Source: CALEUX01 sp964521525 (GTDB taxonomy: Bacteria; Bacteroidota; Bacteroidia; Bacteroidales; Marinilabiliaceae). From it: a DNA stretch of 19,887 nt. Both the position numbers and the translations under genes were made by a program. Positions 1 through 7,869 of this stretch are shown here, in pieces. The notes beneath the pieces were generated by a model. That model did no database searches. It saw only the letters and a program-made list of their open reading frames with translations, and had not been told where the DNA came from. Position 1 is the first letter of the stretch; every line of letters starts with the position of its first letter. The stretch is from the NCBI GenBank assembly GCA_964521525.1, contig CAZFTD010000051.1:1-19887 (forward strand), in the 5' to 3' direction.

Positions 1-2
1 AG

Positions 3-125
3 CTGGCAACACTTGAGAATATGATTCATCAAATTGACCCAAAGGCATTTTTAACGGTAATGAATACCAGCGAGATTCTTGGCGAAGGATTTAAATCGCT
101 TGAAGAAAAAACTAAGAATTATTAG
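3..125 (+). CDS. YitT/DUF2179-type membrane protein, C-terminal fragment
   Basis: Only the last 40 codons of a plus-strand gene are present; its 5' part lies left of the window. The readable tail contains LENMIHQIDPKAFLTVMNTS followed by EILGEGF. This matches the pattern of the cytosolic DUF2179 domain that ends YitT-family integral membrane proteins (typically IDPDAF, then a valine-rich strand, then EVLGEGF). The transmembrane part is not visible and the transported or sensed ligand of this family is unknown. The gene ends at TAG 123-125 and converges on the receptor gene ending at 280. The family call rests on a short stretch, so it is likely but not certain. Confidence 0.7.
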   Translation: MATLENMIHQIDPKAFLTVMNTSEILGEGFKSLEEKTKNY

Positions 126-143
126 TAATCAGAATGATAACAG

Positions 144-234
144 TTAGCTCTTAGCTACTCGCCCTGGCTGTTATTTATCAATGTTTAAGTTAATAACAAC
201 TAAGAAATGGAGCTAAGAGCTAAGAGCTAAGAGC
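144..234. repeat. Heptamer tandem repeat with inverted copy; possible bidirectional terminator
   Basis: Positions 210-234 consist of the 7-base unit GAGCTAA repeated about three and a half times. Positions 144-156 (TTAGCTCTTAGCT) are an exact inverted copy of about two units and can pair with 211-223 or 218-230, leaving a loop of roughly 55-60 bases. The element sits between two convergent genes ending at 125 and 280. It could therefore end both transcripts, but it has no clear T-tract on either strand, so the terminator role is inference. Confidence 0.6.
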
Positions 235-279
235 AATACAATTCGATTCGTTTATAATAAAAAAGGTATTAGAATATTG

Positions 280-3138
280 CTAGAATGCCCCCGGCGGAGG
301 TGGTGGGGCCCCTTCTCCTCCTTCACGAAACCGTATATGTCCTCCACCTGGCACAAATGGTATTTGTTGATTTTGCGTTGGCCTGTTGCCACTACTTTTT
401 AATCGATAAGTAAAGGTTAGCATGGCATAGCGAGTTAAAACATTGGTATTGGTAGTTTCAACATAGGCTTCTCTTATTGAGCGGCTAACACTTTTATTTT
501 GGTCGAGGAGGTCATAAAATTTTAACCTGAGTTCACCGCGGTTTTCTTTCAAAAATTTAACCCCTAACCCGGCATTCCATAACAGGAAATTCTGGTCGTA
601 CCCTTCGCCCAATCCGGTGTAATAAAGATGGCGCAAACTGTTATTGAAAACCATTCGCTTCAAAAATATCCAGTTAAATTCAAATTGAGTAGAATGATTA
701 AAATAATTATAATCCTGACTTAAGGCAGAGGTGCTTTCAATAATATTGTATCCTCCATTATACGACAAGGTAAAATCAAGTTCAGGACTTATACTTGAGC
801 CCACCACAACGCCGGCGGTTAATGCATAGGTGTTTGATTTATTCTTTTTGTAATTATACATTCCCGGCCTTGATTGAAAATTAACTCCTGCATTAAAATT
901 GATGTTGCTTTTTATAGCAGTTACCGGGAAAGCATAGGTAACAAAAGAGCGCAGGCTATATAATCCACTTAAATTAACAGGTTTATTAAATTGTGTGCCT
1001 CTGGGTAAAACAACACCATTGCCCACGATACTATCCTGCGAAGCAATAACCGATGACGTAGCAACATAATCGTTGGTAGCAGTAAATCCACCCATTGCAA
1101 ACAAGGATCGTGAGGTTTGTATATTATTTTTATTGTAGAAAAACATCAGGTTATGAGAATATTGCTGCTTTAACTCCGGATTACCTGAACTGTAAATTCT
1201 TGTATTACTGTTGTCCACAACATTCTGCAATTGATTAATGGATGGCGCGTTGGTATTGGTACGATACATCATTCTTAGGTTTGTCGACCTGTCTTTTCTA
1301 TATCGTATTATAACAGAAGGCAACACGCTATTAAAACTTTTTTCGGTTAACGAATATTGAGGATAAACCTGTTTGCCTTCAAGATCAGAAAATTGATAAT
1401 TAACAACAGCCACCAGGTTAAAACCTTCATTGGTGTAATTGTAACCCAATCCACCACGCTGTTGAAGATAATCTGATGTTGTTTTATTGCTTAGCAGCGC
1501 AATGGGTTCTTGTGCTGCAGCACCATCCAGAGTGCGGTCAAAAACCTCCTTATCGCCTTCGCTCTTTGTAATTGAAGGACTATAATTAAGCATTATCATG
1601 CTTTTAGGTGATATTGGTTCGGTGTAAACCAAATCGGTGTTGATTGAAAAATTGTTATTATCGTTTGTAGTAAACTGATTGGTGAACAGGTTATCGTTCT
1701 GTTGGTTTAGATATTCTCTCAACGAATACGAATTAGACTCTCCATTGGTAAAAAATGAGGAAGTACCAACCCTTAATGAAATGGTTCTTCGGTCTTTATT
1801 AAATTTATGCCTGTACATTACTTCACCATTAATTGAATAACCCTGACTTTCGGAGTTATAAGCGCCAGTTGTACGTAAGGATTCAATGGCATTGATGTAA
1901 TCGATTCCACTAGTGAGTGAATTGCTTTCATTATTCTGCCAACTAACTCTTGGCGTAAAAATGATACTATTGAGGCTATCGATGGTATAAACCATCCTCA
2001 TATTAAGCCTGTGATTGTAATTAGTGCTTTCACTTCTATAAATTTCATCATAAATTCTAACGCCATCTGAAGTGGCAAAATATTCCCTGAAAACATTGGA
2101 GTTATTCTCGTTGCGGGTATTGTTAAAAAAGTAACTTGATGTAACTTCAATTTTTTTCCCCCAAGTATCGCTATAATTCACCCCAACAGAATTGGTTTTT
2201 GTTATGCCTCCCAGAGATTCTCCCATCATGCCTCCACCAGGTCCGCCACCGCCCATTCGCCGCTGAACCTGGCCTCCCACAGCACCGGTAATATCCTCCA
2301 TTGAAAAATTCTGCTGATTAATATTATTGAATAAACCTAATACAGATATTCTACGTGTACCTTTAAAATAATTATAGTTACCGCCGGCTTCATACCTGCT
2401 ATCAGTTCCATAACCTGCATAAAATCGGCCAAAGCTTCCGTTGGCAAAGCCTCGTCTTGTTGCAATGTTTATGGTACGCTCTTCGCTTCCATCATTAAAC
2501 CCGGTAAACTGTGCCTGATCGCTTTGACGGTCGTAAACTTCGATACGTTCTACCATATCAGCCTGAAGGTTTCGCAGAGCCAACATAGGATCGTTTCCAA
2601 AGAATTCTTTTCCATCAACCAAAACCCTTCTAACCTGCTCGCCTCCTGCTTTAACCGTTGAACCTTCAACTGTTATGCCCGGCATTTTCTTAAGCAAATC
2701 TTCGGTGGTGGCATCAGGGTTGACTTTAAAAGCATCGGCATTATACACAGTGGTATCGCCTCTTTGCTCCTGCCTGACCATAGTTCCCCTCACCCGAACC
2801 TCGTTAAGATTCTGATCTTTAAGTGTAAGTTTGACAGGATCGAGCACCAAAGAACGATTTGTTATAGAAATGCGGCTAAAGTGATTCTCATAACCTACAA
2901 AGGAAATAACTAAAGCATAATTACCCGCAGGTATCTCCTTAAATTCAAAATCTCCTTTTGAACCTGAACTCTGGCCCAATTGAAAACCAGTCTGCGGCTG
3001 TCGTATCATAACATTGGCTCCGGCAAGCGGTTCACCACTTTGGGCATCAATAATTTGCCCTTTAACAGAAAACTGCTGAGCAAATATATTTAACGATGCA
3101 ATTAGTAATACAAGGATTGTAATTAACCGATTAAGCAT
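280..3138 (-). CDS. TonB-dependent receptor-like outer-membrane beta-barrel protein
   Basis: This is a large outer-membrane protein of the kind Bacteroidota use for TonB-driven uptake; its substrate cannot be told. I chose the ATG at 3138 because it puts a compact signal peptide (MLNRLITILVLLIASLNIFA, cleaved before QQ) at the N-terminus; an in-frame ATG at 3168 adds ten residues. Counting from 3138, residues about 22-102 form a carboxypeptidase-regulatory-like beta-sandwich (GQIIDAQSGEPLAGANV). Residues about 110-230 form a plug domain (DLLKKMPGITVEG, VLVDGKEFFG, IEVYDRQSD). A long barrel rich in Asn, Tyr and Ser follows. A Gly/Met-rich insert lies at about 295-312 and a Pro/Gly-rich tail ends in APPPPPGAF. 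The length (952 aa) fits the OMP_b-brl_3-type family. There is no SusD partner beside it, so it is probably not a classical glycan-utilisation pair. It appears to be transcribed alone. Confidence 0.85.
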   Translation of the reverse strand: MLNRLITILVLLIASLNIFAQQFSVKGQIIDAQSGEPLAGANVMIRQPQTGFQLGQSSGSKGDFEFKEIPAGNYALVISFVGYENHFSRISITNRSLVLDPVKLTLKDQNLNEVRVRGTMVRQEQRGDTTVYNADAFKVNPDATTEDLLKKMPGITVEGSTVKAGGEQVRRVLVDGKEFFGNDPMLALRNLQADMVERIEVYDRQSDQAQFTGFNDGSEERTINIATRRGFANGSFGRFYAGYGTDSRYEAGGNYNYFKGTRRISVLGLFNNINQQNFSMEDITGAVGGQVQRRMGGGGPGGGMMGESLGGITKTNSVGVNYSDTWGKKIEVTSSYFFNNTRNENNSNVFREYFATSDGVRIYDEIYRSESTNYNHRLNMRMVYTIDSLNSIIFTPRVSWQNNESNSLTSGIDYINAIESLRTTGAYNSESQGYSINGEVMYRHKFNKDRRTISLRVGTSSFFTNGESNSYSLREYLNQQNDNLFTNQFTTNDNNNFSINTDLVYTEPISPKSMIMLNYSPSITKSEGDKEVFDRTLDGAAAQEPIALLSNKTTSDYLQQRGGLGYNYTNEGFNLVAVVNYQFSDLEGKQVYPQYSLTEKSFNSVLPSVIIRYRKDRSTNLRMMYRTNTNAPSINQLQNVVDNSNTRIYSSGNPELKQQYSHNLMFFYNKNNIQTSRSLFAMGGFTATNDYVATSSVIASQDSIVGNGVVLPRGTQFNKPVNLSGLYSLRSFVTYAFPVTAIKSNINFNAGVNFQSRPGMYNYKKNKSNTYALTAGVVVGSSISPELDFTLSYNGGYNIIESTSALSQDYNYFNHSTQFEFNWIFLKRMVFNNSLRHLYYTGLGEGYDQNFLLWNAGLGVKFLKENRGELRLKFYDLLDQNKSVSRSIREAYVETTNTNVLTRYAMLTFTYRLKSSGNRPTQNQQIPFVPGGGHIRFREGGEGAPPPPPGAF

Positions 3139-3181
3139 AGACGAAAAAGTAGTTAAGTTAAAAAACATGCATTTGACAACC

Positions 3182-3212
3182 TAAAAGTATTTTGGATTAA
3201 CCGGCTTTGAAA
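3182..3212 (-). promoter_or_regulatory. Possible promoter of the TonB-dependent receptor gene
   Basis: On the minus strand, 3189-3182 reads TACTTTTA, one mismatch from the Bacteroidota -7 consensus TAnnTTTG. A TTTC (3212-3209) lies 19 bases upstream, where TTTG is expected. A start site near 3175 would leave a leader of about 37 bases before the ATG at 3138, but only about 7 before the ATG at 3168. This mildly favours the 3138 start. The rest of 3169-3449 is AT-rich and holds no gene that I can see. Confidence 0.35.
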
Positions 3213-3449
3213 AAATAATCGGAGAAATGCTACTTTTTGTCTGTTAACTCTGTTTTTTTACCGACAAAATCATTAACACCAGCAAAATTAATAACCATAA
3301 ATACAGAGCCTTGATGATTATTTATAACCATATTAGCAACTCAAATTGGCAATTATAACCTCAATGTAATTGAAATAAATATTGATTATAATGTTTAATT
3401 TACCGTGAAATTGCGTTGCACAATTAGTAGAAATATTGGTTTTAGAAGA

Positions 3450-4904
3450 CTAATAGTTGTCAATTATACGACCAATTTCAAGTTCAATGGCTTTGCGAAT
3501 GTCAGAAGGTGTAGTTATAAAATTATTAACCATAATGGCAAAAGCCAGTTTTTGATTTTTACGGGTATAAATGAATCCTGCGTAACACATAACACCTTCC
3601 ATAGAACCACTTTTGGCAATAACCCGTCCATTCCATTCCGGTTTTTGCCACATACGGGCCAAAGTGCCACTTTTTCCGCCAACAGCAAGAGAATTTTCAA
3701 AAATCAGACTGTTCTCCGACTTATCAATATACAGAAGTAAATCAACAAGATACCTTGATGAAAGCAGGTTTTTAGGCGATAAACCTGAACCGTCGCGCAG
3801 ACGCGCAGGAGTTTTTATCCCACGATTTTGCCAATACTGTACAATTGAGAACGATGCCTTAGTCCATGTATCGCCGGGTAAATCAACCTTATTGTTAAGT
3901 TTCAGAAATAAATGGTCGGCCATCAGGTTATGGCTGCGTTGGTTTACAACATTAACAATTTCGTATAGATAAGGAGAACGTATATCATGAATCAAAACAG
4001 CTTCTGCAGGAATTTTTCCGGTTGTTGCTTCTAAAACCGACACTTGAGAATCGTTTAAATTGCCACCCAGTAATCCTTTTATTTCAGATGCAAATTGCAA
4101 AGCAGGATTTGGTATGGCGCCTTTTATAGTAAAAACAGAACGATTGGCAGGAATAGTTCCCCGAATTTCCCATTTGAGTAAACCCGGATAACCATAAATA
4201 TAAGCGCTATCTTTTTGATTATTTGCAGAATAAACATAACTCACAAACTCAACTCCTCCCATTGAAGGCCGCATGCTCGAAATCCGACATATTTGACCTG
4301 TGGCAGCAGGTGATGTTAAGTCTAGTTCAAATGTATTATCGCGCCAGGTTAGTCCTGAAGGTGGTGCTCCATAATAGTTTGCCATATCTTCCCACAAGCG
4401 GCCAGCAGGATATCTTGGCTCTGGTATTGCTGACGTATTTACAATAATATTACCATTTATCTTACTAATTTCGGCTTTTTTAAAAGCATCTTTAATGGAA
4501 TTTAAAACCGTTTCAGCATTTGTGGAAGGAAAGTAAGCCGACCCAAGCGTAGGATCGCCATCGCCTTTTATTAATATCTGGCCTGTTAAAGTTCCTTTTT
4601 GAATGGTTCCATGAACAAAAATCTTAGTGGAATATTGAAAATTCGGGCCTAATTGTTCCAGAGCTGAAATGGTGGTTACAATTTTGGCTGTACTGGCGGG
4701 TATCAACAACAAATCTGCATTATTGCTTTCAACAATGTTACCAGATGATACATTTTTTACGTATATAGAAACGGCTGATTCAGGAGCTATTGTTTTAACA
4801 GCCAGTTGACCGGAAGCATGAAAAAATTGAAAAAGAAATAGTAAAATGAATAATACCAAGGGAAATTTGAATAGCCCCTTATTTGTTCGTACCAAATTGT
4901 TCAT
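3450..4904 (-). CDS. dacB: D-alanyl-D-alanine carboxypeptidase/endopeptidase, PBP4 (peptidase S13) family
   Basis: This is a periplasmic low-molecular-weight penicillin-binding protein that trims peptidoglycan stem peptides or cuts cross-links. The three serine-acylase motifs are visible, numbered from the ATG at 4904: S71-T-A-K74 (in IPASTAKIVTT), S324-H-N326 (in QRSHNLMAD) and K431-S-G433 (in AKSGSMEGVMCYAGF). The long insert between the first two motifs and the total of 484 aa fit PBP4/DacB. An N-terminal hydrophobic stretch (about residues 13-30) is the signal peptide. The reading frame extends one codon further to a TTG at 4907, but the ATG is more plausible. The first 26 bases overlap the end of the upstream lipoprotein gene, so the two are almost certainly co-transcribed and perhaps translationally coupled. 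The third motif is KSG instead of the more usual KTG, a conservative change. Confidence 0.92.
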   Translation of the reverse strand: MNNLVRTNKGLFKFPLVLFILLFLFQFFHASGQLAVKTIAPESAVSIYVKNVSSGNIVESNNADLLLIPASTAKIVTTISALEQLGPNFQYSTKIFVHGTIQKGTLTGQILIKGDGDPTLGSAYFPSTNAETVLNSIKDAFKKAEISKINGNIIVNTSAIPEPRYPAGRLWEDMANYYGAPPSGLTWRDNTFELDLTSPAATGQICRISSMRPSMGGVEFVSYVYSANNQKDSAYIYGYPGLLKWEIRGTIPANRSVFTIKGAIPNPALQFASEIKGLLGGNLNDSQVSVLEATTGKIPAEAVLIHDIRSPYLYEIVNVVNQRSHNLMADHLFLKLNNKVDLPGDTWTKASFSIVQYWQNRGIKTPARLRDGSGLSPKNLLSSRYLVDLLLYIDKSENSLIFENSLAVGGKSGTLARMWQKPEWNGRVIAKSGSMEGVMCYAGFIYTRKNQKLAFAIMVNNFITTPSDIRKAIELEIGRIIDNY

Positions 4905-5928
4905 CAAGCCTTTTCTTTTGCTGAATTCGTTCCGAAAGTGTTATGTAATAAAGAGTTGCAGCTCGTTTCTCAAAATCGGAAATTCTGAGCAAACTAAGTT
5001 TATCAAACAGTTGACGGCTAATATCAGCCCAGGCAACAGCTTCGTCATAGTTCTCGCGCACTTCGTAGGACAGGGCTAAATTTAAAGCTGCTTTTGCTTT
5101 TTGTGGTTTGGTTCCGTTTTGGTAAACGTGATACCAAACCTTGGCAGCTTCCTCCCAATTATTGGCATTTTTTAAATCGTTAGCTCTAACAAACAAATAA
5201 TTCCCTGATGAATAGTAATACCTTTTAACTGTTTCCCAGTAGGGTGCCACACGTTTACTGGCATTACGCCCCATGTGCCAGGCCAATACTTCAATAGATT
5301 CACGAACGGAGGGTAATTGCAATGAAATTTTGGAAAAAGGCGCATTTGAGTTATCCCAAAAAATACTATCCTTTTGTAAATATGCATCCATCAAACTACC
5401 ATTGTTTCTATACATTTTCCAATATAGCCAACTGTTAACATCTAATGAAACATAGTAATAATCAACCCCTTCTAAAAAATTCATTTTTGATTGATACCTG
5501 TATGCTTCTAAAGAAATAACAGCTTGAGTATTATAAGCCTTGCACAAACTATCTATTAAAGACAAGGGCAGTTCGCCGAGATAGGGATTTTCAAAATTTC
5601 TGTTGAGGGCGACTGGGTGAAAATAGACGGAATCAAAATAATTCTTTTGCTTTAGCGATTCGGCCATAGCATTGGTTGAAATGGTTCCAAAATTATCAAC
5701 CCAAATGGTATCAACTTCCAGAGTGCCCTTGGATGATGATACCAAGTGCACTTTATCGCCCCTGTATGGTAAAGAATTATCGACCACCACAACCGAAAGC
5801 ACATCAGGCGAAACAGTAATTTGTGCCGGTTTAAGTATGTCGAGATCTATAGTTGTTAAGGAGGCACAAGATGAAATGAGTAGTATTAATCCTGCACAAA
5901 GAGCGATATTGATTAGCCGGCTTAACAT
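4879..5928 (-). CDS. Lipoprotein with TPR-like C-terminus (DUF6340-like)
   Basis: The protein has 349 aa. Its N-terminus is a lipoprotein signal: a short basic start, a hydrophobic core and a lipobox I18-S19-S20-C21, so it should be lipid-anchored in the envelope. Residues about 30-70 give a beta-rich segment with a VVVVDNSLPY-type motif. Residues about 240-310 look like one or two TPR-type helical pairs (NWEEAAKVWYHVYQNGTKPQ, then AALNLALSYEV and YDEAVAWADIS). The layout resembles the Bacteroidota family DUF6340, recalled from memory, whose function is unknown. Its 3' end overlaps dacB by 26 bases, which points to a shared envelope role, perhaps as a scaffold or partner in peptidoglycan remodelling. 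That role is inference. The ATG at 5928 is the natural start because it begins the signal peptide. Confidence 0.8.
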   Translation of the reverse strand: MLSRLINIALCAGLILLISSCASLTTIDLDILKPAQITVSPDVLSVVVVDNSLPYRGDKVHLVSSSKGTLEVDTIWVDNFGTISTNAMAESLKQKNYFDSVYFHPVALNRNFENPYLGELPLSLIDSLCKAYNTQAVISLEAYRYQSKMNFLEGVDYYYVSLDVNSWLYWKMYRNNGSLMDAYLQKDSIFWDNSNAPFSKISLQLPSVRESIEVLAWHMGRNASKRVAPYWETVKRYYYSSGNYLFVRANDLKNANNWEEAAKVWYHVYQNGTKPQKAKAALNLALSYEVRENYDEAVAWADISRQLFDKLSLLRISDFEKRAATLYYITLSERIQQKKRLDEQFGTNK

Positions 5929-6102
5929 AAAGATGAATTAGGTTTTTGCTGATAAAATTAGTTATTTGGCTTCAAATTATCCGACATTAATCATGCCAGA
6001 GAATTATACTTTTAACTTGTCCTTTAAAATAAACCTTTTATTTCTATTAGCACAATACTATTCATATTTCATCCGAAAATAATTTTTAGTTTGAGGTTGG
6101 AT

Positions 6103-6240
6103 TGCTTTCCGCGCTGCGGAACAGGTTGCCCCGAGTTATCGGGGAGGGGAACTCCATGTTTGCTATTTTGGCTCCGCCGATTTTCAATTCATTGGTGTTT
6201 CCCGAAAAGCCGGGACAAGTTGTGTTTTTTCGCAAACATG
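6103..6240. repeat. GC-rich cluster of hairpins, possible repeat element or structured RNA
   Basis: Four inverted repeats follow one another. TTCCGC (6107-6112) pairs with GCGGAA (6116-6121). CCCCGA (6129-6134) pairs with TCGGGG (6139-6144). CATGTTTGC (6155-6163) pairs with GCAAACATG (6232-6240). Within that last pair, TCCCG and CGGGA form a small hairpin around 6200-6215. The perfect arms and the base composition unlike the neighbouring DNA suggest a mobile, REP-like or MITE-like element, or a folded RNA. I cannot identify a known family. Confidence 0.5.
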
Positions 6241-6381
6241 TTCGTTTCATTTATAACAAACTATCAACTTATATTTCAATAACTTACAACAAGCCTACGC
6301 TATTATATATTTAATATTCACTAATAATTTTAAGTTAAATAACAAAATATAATTATGAATTGACTAAATCAGCCATTTATA

Positions 6382-6434
6382 AACCATATAAGACATATAA
6401 GTTTTTTTTCAAATTTTATATGCCTTATATGGTT
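6382..6434 (-). repeat. Long AT-rich palindrome just downstream of the alcohol dehydrogenase gene
   Basis: The left arm 6382-6400 (AACCATATAAGACATATAA) and the right arm 6416-6434 are inverted copies over 19 bases with one mismatch. In the minus-strand transcript that mismatch becomes a G-U wobble, so the RNA from the upstream gene (stop at 6450) can form an almost unbroken 19-bp stem 15 bases after its stop codon. Outer sequences (ATCAGC around 6368 and GCTGAT around 6437) extend the symmetry imperfectly. No T-tract follows the stem, so it is not a textbook terminator; it may instead protect the 3' end or be a repeat element. Confidence 0.6.
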
Positions 6435-6449
6435 ATGCTGATAATTACG

Positions 6450-7613
6450 CTACAACGATTTCTTTAGAATATTAACAACATCGGTGGCATTCAGTTTCTT
6501 TAACATGCCCAAATCGCCAAATATGCATGCTTTTTGGCCCATTTCTTCAAAATGATCGGCAGCAATATTAACTTCCGATAAGCGGGTAGGCATACCAAGT
6601 GATGCAAAATAATTACGAACCGCTGCAATGGCTTCTTTTGCAGCCGTCATATCATCCTTTTCAACCACACCCCAAACGTTTCTTCCCATTTGAGCAAATT
6701 TCGAGGCATTGTTTTCGTCAAGGACGTATTCCATCCAATTGGGAAAAACTATTGCCAGACCTGCACCATGTGTTAAATCGTAAATGGCACTAAGCTCGTG
6801 TTCAATACCATGCGATGCCCAATCGCCCGAGGCTTTTCCGGTAGCAATGGTTCCATTTAGCGCCAAAGTACTGGCCCACATCAAATTGGCACGCGCCTCG
6901 TAATTATTAGGTTCGTTAAGTGCTGTATGTCCATACTGTACGCATGTTCTCATTAAAGCTTCAGCAATGGCATCCTGTACAAAAGTTCCTGTATCAGGTG
7001 TAAAATAGAGTTCAAAAATATGACTCAAAATATCGGTCACTCCGGCAGCGGTATGCCATTTGTTTACCGAATAAGTATAAGTTGGATCGAGTACTGAAAA
7101 TACGGGTCGCAGGGAATTTGACCACATGGCTCTTTTTTCCAACGTTTCGTCGTTGCTGATAACGGCACTTCCATTCATTTCTGAACCAGTAGCAGCCAGT
7201 GTTAAAATGGTACCAATAGGCAAGGGGTTTTCGATACGGGCACGTTGCATCATAAAATCCCATGCATCACCATTGTAAGGCACGCCTGCAGCAATGGCTT
7301 TACAGCAATCTAAAACACTACCACCGCCTACCGCCAAAATAAAATCGAGTTTATGCTCGCGGCATAAGCGAACACCTTCCCGAACCGAACTGATACGCGG
7401 GTTCGGCTGAATACCACCAAGTTCGGCGAACTCAATACCATTTGTTTTTAGTAAATCAACAATTTGGTTATAGAGTCCTATTTTTTTAATGGAGCCGCCC
7501 CCATAGGCCAATAAAACTCTTGACCCTTTAGCTTTAATTTCCGGAATGATTTCGGCAACTTTTCCTTTACCAAAAAGAATTTTGGTTACCGAATCAAAAT
7601 TAAAATTCTTCAT
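6450..7613 (-). CDS. Iron-containing alcohol dehydrogenase, YqhD/butanol-dehydrogenase type
   Basis: This is a cytosolic NAD(P)H-dependent alcohol dehydrogenase or aldehyde reductase of the group III metal-dependent family (387 aa, normal length). The N-terminal Rossmann-like part has the cofactor motif G97-G-G-S100 followed by D102 (AVGGGSVLDCCKAIA). The metal ligands expected from E. coli YqhD (Asp194, His198, His267, His281) appear here as D194, H198 (GVTDILSHIFE), H268 (WASHGIEHE) and H282 (DLTHGAGLAI). The overall sequence resembles YqhD and the clostridial butanol dehydrogenases BdhA/BdhB more than other branches, suggesting reduction of aldehydes to detoxify or dispose of electrons; the exact substrate is unknown. 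It appears to be transcribed alone, with a candidate promoter just upstream and a long palindrome after the stop. Confidence 0.92.
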   Translation of the reverse strand: MKNFNFDSVTKILFGKGKVAEIIPEIKAKGSRVLLAYGGGSIKKIGLYNQIVDLLKTNGIEFAELGGIQPNPRISSVREGVRLCREHKLDFILAVGGGSVLDCCKAIAAGVPYNGDAWDFMMQRARIENPLPIGTILTLAATGSEMNGSAVISNDETLEKRAMWSNSLRPVFSVLDPTYTYSVNKWHTAAGVTDILSHIFELYFTPDTGTFVQDAIAEALMRTCVQYGHTALNEPNNYEARANLMWASTLALNGTIATGKASGDWASHGIEHELSAIYDLTHGAGLAIVFPNWMEYVLDENNASKFAQMGRNVWGVVEKDDMTAAKEAIAAVRNYFASLGMPTRLSEVNIAADHFEEMGQKACIFGDLGMLKKLNATDVVNILKKSL

Positions 7614-7631
7614 ATTTGATTTTTTATTGTA

Positions 7632-7663
7632 TAAAAGTAAACTGTTATAATAAGTAAAACAAG
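7632..7663 (-). promoter_or_regulatory. Possible promoter of the alcohol dehydrogenase gene
   Basis: On the minus strand, 7639-7632 reads TACTTTTA (one mismatch to TAnnTTTG), with CTTG (7663-7660) 20 bases upstream in the place of the -33 TTTG. The start codon lies about 18 bases downstream of the -7 element. An inverted repeat AGGTTT/AAACCT (7761-7766 and 7776-7781) further upstream could be a binding site, but nothing ties it to a regulator. Confidence 0.4.
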
Positions 7664-7810
7664 CTTATATTGTTTAGATTAATCTTCTTTGTTTTTTGGG
7701 TTAAGCAACCAGAAAATATACAATTAATTGAAAGCTTCAGTTTTAAGTTGTGCTGATTAAAGGTTTTTAATTATTAAACCTAACCCTTCCTTTAATTAAA
7801 ATCAAACATC

Positions 7811-7843
7811 AAAAAAAATCCCTCCGATTAAAACCGAAGGGAT
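7811..7843 (-). terminator. Rho-independent terminator after fabG
   Basis: Read on the minus strand, 7843-7818 is ATCCCTTCGG, a six-base TTTTAA loop, then TCGGAGGGAT. This gives a ten-pair stem with two G-U wobbles, followed at once by a run of eight T (7818-7811, the first shared with the stem). It lies 27 bases beyond the fabG stop codon and has all the parts of an intrinsic terminator. Confidence 0.9.
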
Positions 7844-7869
7844 AAATATAAAAACAGTAAGATTAAATC

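Larger units (their letters stand above)
5929..6449. other. 521-base non-coding stretch with two inverted-repeat clusters
   Basis: No convincing gene lies here. The two short plus-strand frames (6091-6282 and 6102-6314) run through GC-rich hairpins and look incidental. The flanks are AT-rich. The middle (about 6103-6240) is markedly richer in G and C than its surroundings and contains several hairpins. The right end (6382-6434) is a long AT-rich palindrome immediately after the alcohol dehydrogenase gene. The left part must contain the promoter of the lipoprotein-dacB pair, but I see no strong TAnnTTTG match there. Confidence 0.7.

Noticed and set aside
210..234. CRISPR-like short direct repeats
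   Set aside because: The units are seven bases in direct tandem without spacers, so this is a simple tandem repeat.
3409..3425. Small hairpin AATTG/CAATT downstream of dacB as terminator
   Set aside because: Only five AT-rich pairs and no T-tract; such a match is expected by chance in AT-rich DNA.
3405..3972. Plus-strand frames of 111 and 119 codons
   Set aside because: Most of their length is antisense to dacB, whose motifs are intact; no independent coding signal is seen.
6091..6314. Two overlapping plus-strand reading frames of 63 and 70 codons
   Set aside because: They run through the GC-rich hairpins, have no plausible ribosome-binding site and their compositions (Cys/Arg/Phe-rich) do not look like real proteins.
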